From Mobiluncus porci (lineage in GTDB: Bacteria; Actinomycetota; Actinomycetes; Actinomycetales; Actinomycetaceae), in NCBI RefSeq assembly GCF_009695935.1, contig NZ_VUMY01000014.1, forward strand, positions 1 through 64,000: 64,000 nt of DNA, in the 5' to 3' direction. Below, piece by piece: positions 59,208-64,000 of the stretch (within the stretch, counting starts at the first letter, position 1; the number at the start of each line of letters is the position of its first letter). The notes beneath the pieces are model-generated. The model was not told where the DNA came from. It worked only from the letters and a program-made list of their open reading frames with translations, and did not search any database. The position numbers were made by a program, and so were the translations under genes.

Positions 59208-60500
59208 GTGGCCGTTTGTAAAGTTCCACAGCTGCGAATCGGCGGGTTGACGTTTGCTACCCCAGTGGCTTTGGCGCCGATGGCGGATGTGACGAATGCG
59301 CCGTTTCGGGATTTGTGCCTAAAGTTTTCCCGCGAAGGATTACCGGTTGATTTTGCTCAGGCGAGCCACGAGAGGGTGGACTCGGATTCGGCTGGCTCCT
59401 TTAATCAGGACGTCCCCAGCCCGCTGACACAGCTCGAAGGTATGTTTGTCGGCGAAATGGTCACGGCCAAAGCCCTGCGTATGGGATCGGCGCGATCCTG
59501 GGTGATGGTGAAATCAGGGCCTCTGCAGGCGATTCGGTCAATTCAGTTATATGGGGTTGTCGCTGCGGATTTGGCTTGGGCGGCTAGAGAGCTGGTGCGC
59601 CGCAATTTCGCCGATCATATCGACCTGAATTTCGGATGTCCCGTTCCGAAGGTAACCCGAAAAGGCGGAGGCTCGGCTCTGCCATGGAAAACCTCGTATT
59701 TCGGGGAGATTGTGGCTGCAGTTGTTGAAGCCACTTCGCGAACTGCGGAGGAATCAGGGCGGACGAGGGCGGTTCCGGTGACAGTCAAAATCCGCACCGG
59801 CATCGACGCGGAGCACCTCACTTACCTCGATGCGGCGCGCACCGCCGAGGACAATGGTGCGGCCGCGGTGACACTTCACGCCCGAACGACCTCGGAATAT
59901 TATGGTGGCCACTCACACTGGGAGGCGATTGCTCGGCTGGTTGAGGCTGTGGATATTCCAGTTCTCGGTAACGGCGACGTATTTAGCGCGGCGGACGCGG
60001 TTGAGATGTTCGAGCAAACCGGATGTGCGGGAATCCAAGTGGGTCGTGCGGTCCAGGGTAGGCCCTGGATTTTTCGTGAAATTACCGCCGCTCTGTGGGG
60101 CGAGCCGGTACCTCCCGGCCCCACCCTTGGTGAAATCGTTGCGGTGGCTCAAGAACACGCCGCGGGGCTGGTGGAACATTACGGCAACGAACTGGCTGCT
60201 TTGCGGGATATGCGAAAACACTTGGGGTGGTATTTTCGTGGTTTCGGGCTCGGCGGAGAGACCAGGTCTCGGCTGGCGAAAGTGGAGACGTTGGGCGACC
60301 TCGAGATGGCACTTACTGAACTCGTGGATCGGCTCTCCCCGGACACTCCCTATCCACAAGCGGCTACCGGGACTCACGGGAGATCACGCACCCAGCGCAA
60401 AGTCCGGCTCCCCGAAGGGTGGCTGGATTCTCGGGAAATCGACGATGCTGCCCGGGAGATACTGCATCTGGATGACGGCTCGGATCCGTATGCGAGCTAG
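59208..60500 (+). CDS. dusB: tRNA-dihydrouridine synthase (DusB-like)
   Basis: FMN enzyme that reduces uridines in the tRNA D-loop. The PVALAPMADVTNAPFRDLC start, the IDLNFGCPVPKVTRKGGGSAL catalytic segment (Cys in FGCP), VKIRTGID, HARTTSEYYGG and VLGNGDVFSAADA are all in place. The GTG at 59208 is set by AGGGG five bases upstream; the frame further up overlaps the hairpin. The 430-residue protein has a somewhat longer insertion near residue 50-75 than usual. Confidence 0.93.
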   Translation: MAVCKVPQLRIGGLTFATPVALAPMADVTNAPFRDLCLKFSREGLPVDFAQASHERVDSDSAGSFNQDVPSPLTQLEGMFVGEMVTAKALRMGSARSWVMVKSGPLQAIRSIQLYGVVAADLAWAARELVRRNFADHIDLNFGCPVPKVTRKGGGSALPWKTSYFGEIVAAVVEATSRTAEESGRTRAVPVTVKIRTGIDAEHLTYLDAARTAEDNGAAAVTLHARTTSEYYGGHSHWEAIARLVEAVDIPVLGNGDVFSAADAVEMFEQTGCAGIQVGRAVQGRPWIFREITAALWGEPVPPGPTLGEIVAVAQEHAAGLVEHYGNELAALRDMRKHLGWYFRGFGLGGETRSRLAKVETLGDLEMALTELVDRLSPDTPYPQAATGTHGRSRTQRKVRLPEGWLDSREIDDAAREILHLDDGSDPYAS

Positions 60501-60615
60501 CTGCCTGCCGACATAAAAGTATTCCCGCAGGTAAACTAGTTTTCCCTATTTTGGTTCAGAGGTTCTTCACGAAGTTGTAGTCGACCTTGCTGATGTAACT
60601 CGGGTGATTTTGGCA

Positions 60616-60639
60616 ATCGCTGCCATATATGGCAGCGAT
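60616..60639. terminator. 24-bp perfect palindrome between dusB and dgt
   Basis: ATCGCTGCCATA is followed directly by its exact complement. On a larger scale GGC/GCC and CGGG/CCCG extend the dyad with a bulge, and AATTTT follows. It may end the dusB transcript or bind a dimeric regulator. Confidence 0.5.
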
Positions 60640-60704
60640 GCCCGAATTTTCCCGACTTACGTCGTCGCCCCGAGTTAGACGGGCTCTTTATAGCGAGGAA
60701 AAGG

Positions 60705-60716
60705 TAAAGTTGAGAC
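60705..60716 (+). promoter_or_regulatory. -10 box and leaderless start of dgt
   Basis: TAAAGT, six bases, then the GTG. The nearest AGG-like site is too far for normal ribosome binding. Confidence 0.45.
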
Positions 60717-62036
60717 GTGAGTGAGACCGGCATTTATCCCCCCGAGGTGCATGAGCGTTTTGTGACGGAGACCCACAAACGCGGTAATCGCACCGATTTC
60801 GAACGAGATCGGGCGCGGATTCTCCATTCTTCGGCGCTTAGAAGGCTGGGTGAAAAAACCCAGGTTCTCGGACCTATCCAAAACGATTTTTCCCGGACTC
60901 GTCTCACCCACTCCCTCGAAGTCGCCCAGGTCGGTCGCGAACTCGGTAAAGGACTCGGGTGCGATCCGGATGTGGTGGACGCGGCGTGTTTGGCTCATGA
61001 CCTGGGGCATCCCCCCTTCGGTCACTCGGGGGAGCGCGTACTGGACGGGCTAGCAAAAGACATCGGGGGCTTCGAGGGTAACGCCCAGACCCTGCGGTTG
61101 GTGACGAGGCTGGAACCGAAAGTGGTGACTGACGCAGGCGAACCGGCGGGCTTGAATCTTACTAGGGCCACCTTGGACGCGATTGCGAAATACCCGTGGT
61201 GTCGCGGGGAAGGACCGAGCGGCACAGCGAGCCCCAAATTCGGGGTATACAGCGAAGACACAACAGTTTTCGAGTGGCTACGCGCCGGCGCTCCGGAAGG
61301 GTGGCGCTGCCTGGAGGCTCAGGTAATGGATCTTTCCGATGACATTGCTTACTCGGTCCACGACGTGGAGGACGCGGTTGCGCTCGGAACCGCGAGCCTG
61401 GGTGACCTAGAGAAAGACCCTGTTCTCGGCGCGGTAGTGGAGGCCACTGAGCAATGGTATACCGTGGCTTTCGATCCGGCTCGTTCTGGGGCGTTCACGA
61501 CTGACGACATTGCGGCGGCCTACCAGCGGCTGCGCCAGATGCCGTTTTGGCTTGAAGATCCCGTCACGGACTACCGCTCCCAGGCAGCCTTGAAAGACAT
61601 GACCTCCCAGCTCATCGGCCGTTTTTGCTGGGCGACCCACGAGGCGACCCGCGAGCAATACGGGGAAGACCCGCTAAGTCGCTACGAAGCAAATCTCGTC
61701 GTGCCGCGAGACACCCGCGCGGAAATCCTCTTGCTCAAAGGGATCGCGGTCTTCTATGTGATGGCACCTAGGGAAACCACCCACGACCATCTGTCCCAAA
61801 AACAGCTCCTGTCTGATTTGGTGTGGGCTTTGTTGGAGCGTCAGGAAAATGCGGGCAGTGGGGAAGGTGTGTTGCAAGAGCCATTTTTGTCCGCGTGGCG
61901 CCGCGCCGAAGACCACCCGCGGGGTCGAGATGCCGGCAGGCTGCGGGCAGTGATTGACCAGGTGGCGAGCCTGACTGATGTTTCGGCGAGTGCTTGGCAT
62001 GCGCGACTGGTCGGGATGTTCACCGAACCGGTCTAG
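60717..62036 (+). CDS. dgt: Deoxyguanosinetriphosphate triphosphohydrolase-like protein
   Basis: HD-domain enzyme of 439 residues that splits dNTPs to nucleoside and triphosphate. The metal-binding histidines and aspartates are seen in TRLTHSLEVAQVGRELGKGL and LAHDLGHPPFGHSGE, then LSDDIAYSVHDVEDAV. The N-terminal RGNRTDFERDRARILHSSALRRLGEKTQV stretch is diagnostic. The gene often stands next to dnaG in actinobacteria, as here, only 77 bases away. Confidence 0.93.
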   Translation: MSETGIYPPEVHERFVTETHKRGNRTDFERDRARILHSSALRRLGEKTQVLGPIQNDFSRTRLTHSLEVAQVGRELGKGLGCDPDVVDAACLAHDLGHPPFGHSGERVLDGLAKDIGGFEGNAQTLRLVTRLEPKVVTDAGEPAGLNLTRATLDAIAKYPWCRGEGPSGTASPKFGVYSEDTTVFEWLRAGAPEGWRCLEAQVMDLSDDIAYSVHDVEDAVALGTASLGDLEKDPVLGAVVEATEQWYTVAFDPARSGAFTTDDIAAAYQRLRQMPFWLEDPVTDYRSQAALKDMTSQLIGRFCWATHEATREQYGEDPLSRYEANLVVPRDTRAEILLLKGIAVFYVMAPRETTHDHLSQKQLLSDLVWALLERQENAGSGEGVLQEPFLSAWRRAEDHPRGRDAGRLRAVIDQVASLTDVSASAWHARLVGMFTEPV

Positions 62037-62101
62037 ATTGTCCCTCGCGCACCGGCTCTGACGAGTTTTCGCGGCGTGTCGCGCGGGTCATCAAAATTCA
62101 A

Positions 62102-62113
62102 TAAAATGCCCCT
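62102..62113 (+). promoter_or_regulatory. -10 box and leaderless start of dnaG
   Basis: TAAAAT, six bases, then the ATG. There is no Shine-Dalgarno. Confidence 0.5.
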
Positions 62114-64000
62114 ATGGCTTCCCTCTTTGATCGCAACGACATTCAGAAAGTGCGCGAAGCTAACCCTATTGAACAAATTGTGGGCGATTACGTGACTTTG
62201 CAACGCGCCGGCGTGAATTCCATGAAGGGGCTCTGTCCTTTCCATGACGAGAAAACCCCGTCTTTCAACGTCACCCTGGGATCTAACCTCTGGCATTGCT
62301 TCGGTTGTGGTCTCGGTGGGGATGTCATTGATTTCGTGATGCGGATAGAGGGCTTGACTTTCCCAGAAGCAGTCGAGTTCCTGGCGCATAAATCTGGCGT
62401 CACCTTGCACTACGTGGAGGGAGCTCAGGCCAGCCGGCCCCGCGTCGAGCCCGGAACCCGCCAGCGTTTGCTGGAATGCAATCGGATCGCTCAAGAGTTC
62501 TTCACCTCCCAGCTGTTGACCCCGGGCGCCGAGGCGGCGCGGGCTTTCGTGGAGGGGCGCGCGTTTACTTCCCAGGATGCCATGAGCTTTGGGATGGGAT
62601 ATGCGCCTGCCGGATGGGATAATATCCTGCGCCACCTGCGCGGACGCGGGTTTACCGATGAGGAAATCCGGACCGTGGGACTTGCGAAATACGGCCAGCA
62701 CGGGTTCTACGACGTGTTTCGAGACCGCGTGACCTGGCCCATTAAGGACACTACCGGGGCGGTGCTGGGTTTTGGGGCGCGGCGCCTTGATGACTCCAAC
62801 AAGGAGAATCCGAAATATATCAACACGCCGGAATCCCCGATTTACCACAAATCTCAGGTTCTGTACGGTCTGGATTTGGCGCGGAAGGCGATTGGTGAAC
62901 AGCGGCGCTGTGTCATCGTGGAGGGCTACACCGATGTTATGGCCGCGCATTTATCGGGAGTGACCTGCGCAGTGGCGACTTGCGGGACCGCGTTTACGGA
63001 CGAGCACGCCCGAATCGTGAGGCGCCTGATTGGGGCGGCCGCGGACGGAGCCTCTTCTTTGAAGATGCCCGACGGTTCGGCTCCTCGCGGGGGGGAGGTT
63101 ATTTTCACTTTTGATGGGGACGCCGCGGGGCAAAAGGCGGCCTTGAAGGCTTTCCGAACCGACCAGGATTTCGCCGCCCAGGCTTTTGTGGCCGTGGCCG
63201 CAGGGGGTCTTGACCCCTGTGACCTGCGGATTCAACGCGGACCCGGTGCGGTGCGAGAGCTCGTGGCGGGACGTAAACCGTTGTTCGAGTTCGTTTTGAA
63301 AACCATTATTGGTGGTTTTGACCTTGATAATCCCGCCGGACGGGTGGAGGCCTTACGGGCTGCGGCGCCGATTGTGGCGGAGATTCGCGATGTGGCGCTG
63401 CGTCGCGAATATGTGACGCGACTCGCGGGTTGGCTTGGAATCGGGAATCGGGAGGCTTGGGAGACCGTGAAGGCTGCCGGCAATTGGCTGCGTTCTCAAG
63501 GAAGGGATAGCTTCGCTGGTGAGTCAGTGACCGCCGCGGCCTCGGGTCAGCTTCCGGCGCGGCTGGACGCTCGAGTCGAAACCGATCCGGTGTGTCGGGC
63601 AGAGCGAGATGTGTTGGTGGCGGCCTTGCATTTTCCAGGACTCGCGGTTTCGACCCATTTTGATTCGCTTCCACCCGAGAGTTTTACCCAGCCAACTTTG
63701 CGGGAGATTTTTGCGGTTCTGTTGGCGGTCGGTGGGGTAGGGGAGTATGCGCGACTGTTGGAAGCCTCCGCGGCGGAGGGAGTCGCGAATCCGCCACGGG
63801 TAGCGCTAAACCGCTGGGCCGCGGCAGTAAAAACCCAGGCCGGAAGGCTTTTAGGTGGGGTGTTGACCGAGTTGGCGACGCGTCCGGTGCCGGTTCGCTC
63901 CGAGGAAGAGGCCGCGCCGTGGGTTACGAGCGCGGTGGAGTCCCTAGAGCGCATGTATTTGAATCGGGAAATGGCGGGATTACGGGCCAAACTCAATCGC
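62114..64000 (+). CDS. dnaG: DNA primase, cut by right edge
   Basis: It lays RNA primers for DNA replication. The reading frame stays open from the ATG to the window edge, 629 codons. The CHC2 zinc finger appears as CPFHDEKTPSF...HCFGCG (about residues 40-65), the RNA polymerase-like core has GFGARRL and PIYHKSQVLYGLDLAR, and the Toprim site reads VIVEGYTDVMAAH with FTFDGDAAGQKA further on. A small insertion (ASSLKMPDGSAPRGG) lies before the second Toprim motif. The C-terminal helicase-binding part begins but is truncated by the window. Confidence 0.95.
   Translation, partial: MASLFDRNDIQKVREANPIEQIVGDYVTLQRAGVNSMKGLCPFHDEKTPSFNVTLGSNLWHCFGCGLGGDVIDFVMRIEGLTFPEAVEFLAHKSGVTLHYVEGAQASRPRVEPGTRQRLLECNRIAQEFFTSQLLTPGAEAARAFVEGRAFTSQDAMSFGMGYAPAGWDNILRHLRGRGFTDEEIRTVGLAKYGQHGFYDVFRDRVTWPIKDTTGAVLGFGARRLDDSNKENPKYINTPESPIYHKSQVLYGLDLARKAIGEQRRCVIVEGYTDVMAAHLSGVTCAVATCGTAFTDEHARIVRRLIGAAADGASSLKMPDGSAPRGGEVIFTFDGDAAGQKAALKAFRTDQDFAAQAFVAVAAGGLDPCDLRIQRGPGAVRELVAGRKPLFEFVLKTIIGGFDLDNPAGRVEALRAAAPIVAEIRDVALRREYVTRLAGWLGIGNREAWETVKAAGNWLRSQGRDSFAGESVTAAASGQLPARLDARVETDPVCRAERDVLVAALHFPGLAVSTHFDSLPPESFTQPTLREIFAVLLAVGGVGEYARLLEASAAEGVANPPRVALNRWAAAVKTQAGRLLGGVLTELATRPVPVRSEEEAAPWVTSAVESLERMYLNREMAGLRAKLNR

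Overview
The window comes from a motile actinobacterium. It carries tandem clpP1-clpP2 followed by clpX, has moderately GC-rich coding sequence, contains four methyl-accepting chemotaxis proteins, and has many genes whose start codon lies exactly six bases after a -10-like box, as in leaderless transcripts. A motile, anaerobic member of the Actinomycetaceae such as Mobiluncus would fit. The genus is an inference, since no rRNA or other diagnostic marker is present.

Layout. 1-5.3 kb: a partial minus-strand gene at the left edge, then the protein quality-control block tig, clpP1, clpP2, clpX and a small chorismate mutase. 5.3-14.4 kb: acyl-CoA synthetase, valS, proC, a short-chain dehydrogenase, an SQR-like flavoprotein and a YbjN-type protein. 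14.4-17.6 kb: a DNA methyltransferase overlapping a membrane-anchored HNH nuclease, then a Phd/PIN toxin-antitoxin pair. 17.7-26.3 kb: an ABC exporter, a chemoreceptor paired with a solute-binding lipoprotein, an AspT/YidE-type transporter and a ThrE-type exporter. 26.4-36.7 kb: branched-chain amino acid genes ilvB, ilvN, ilvC, leuB, ilvE and cimA, with an EamA transporter and an ion antiporter; leuA lies further on at 43.5-45.3 kb with a Leu-codon leader peptide. Pyruvate-derived isoleucine (citramalate route), valine and leucine synthesis share these enzymes; ilvD and leuCD are not in the window. 37-43.3 kb: three more chemoreceptors and a protein with a TNT-like C-terminus.

45.6-51.6 kb is an accessory region: lactate permease, an HTH-Fic protein, a decayed brnT with intact brnA, an ABC-F ATPase with what looks like a translational attenuator, and a RelB-type antitoxin with a toxin frameshifted by a 26-bp duplication. 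It is full of hairpins and is bracketed by two related copies of a palindrome plus a VOC-gene 3' end. 51.6-57.5 kb is a compact minus-strand operon: two related SCP2-like proteins, a class III aminotransferase, a split transketolase and a VOC protein. I cannot match it to a known pathway, and it is the best candidate for an undescribed metabolic system. 57.8-64 kb is housekeeping: glyS, dusB, dgt and dnaG, which runs off the right edge.

Two structural repeat families stand out. One is a hairpin family with varying stems but a conserved 15-nt loop (five copies). The other is an intergenic GGGTCAGACC palindrome family found after many genes. Both were found by eye, and genome-wide searches are needed to size them.
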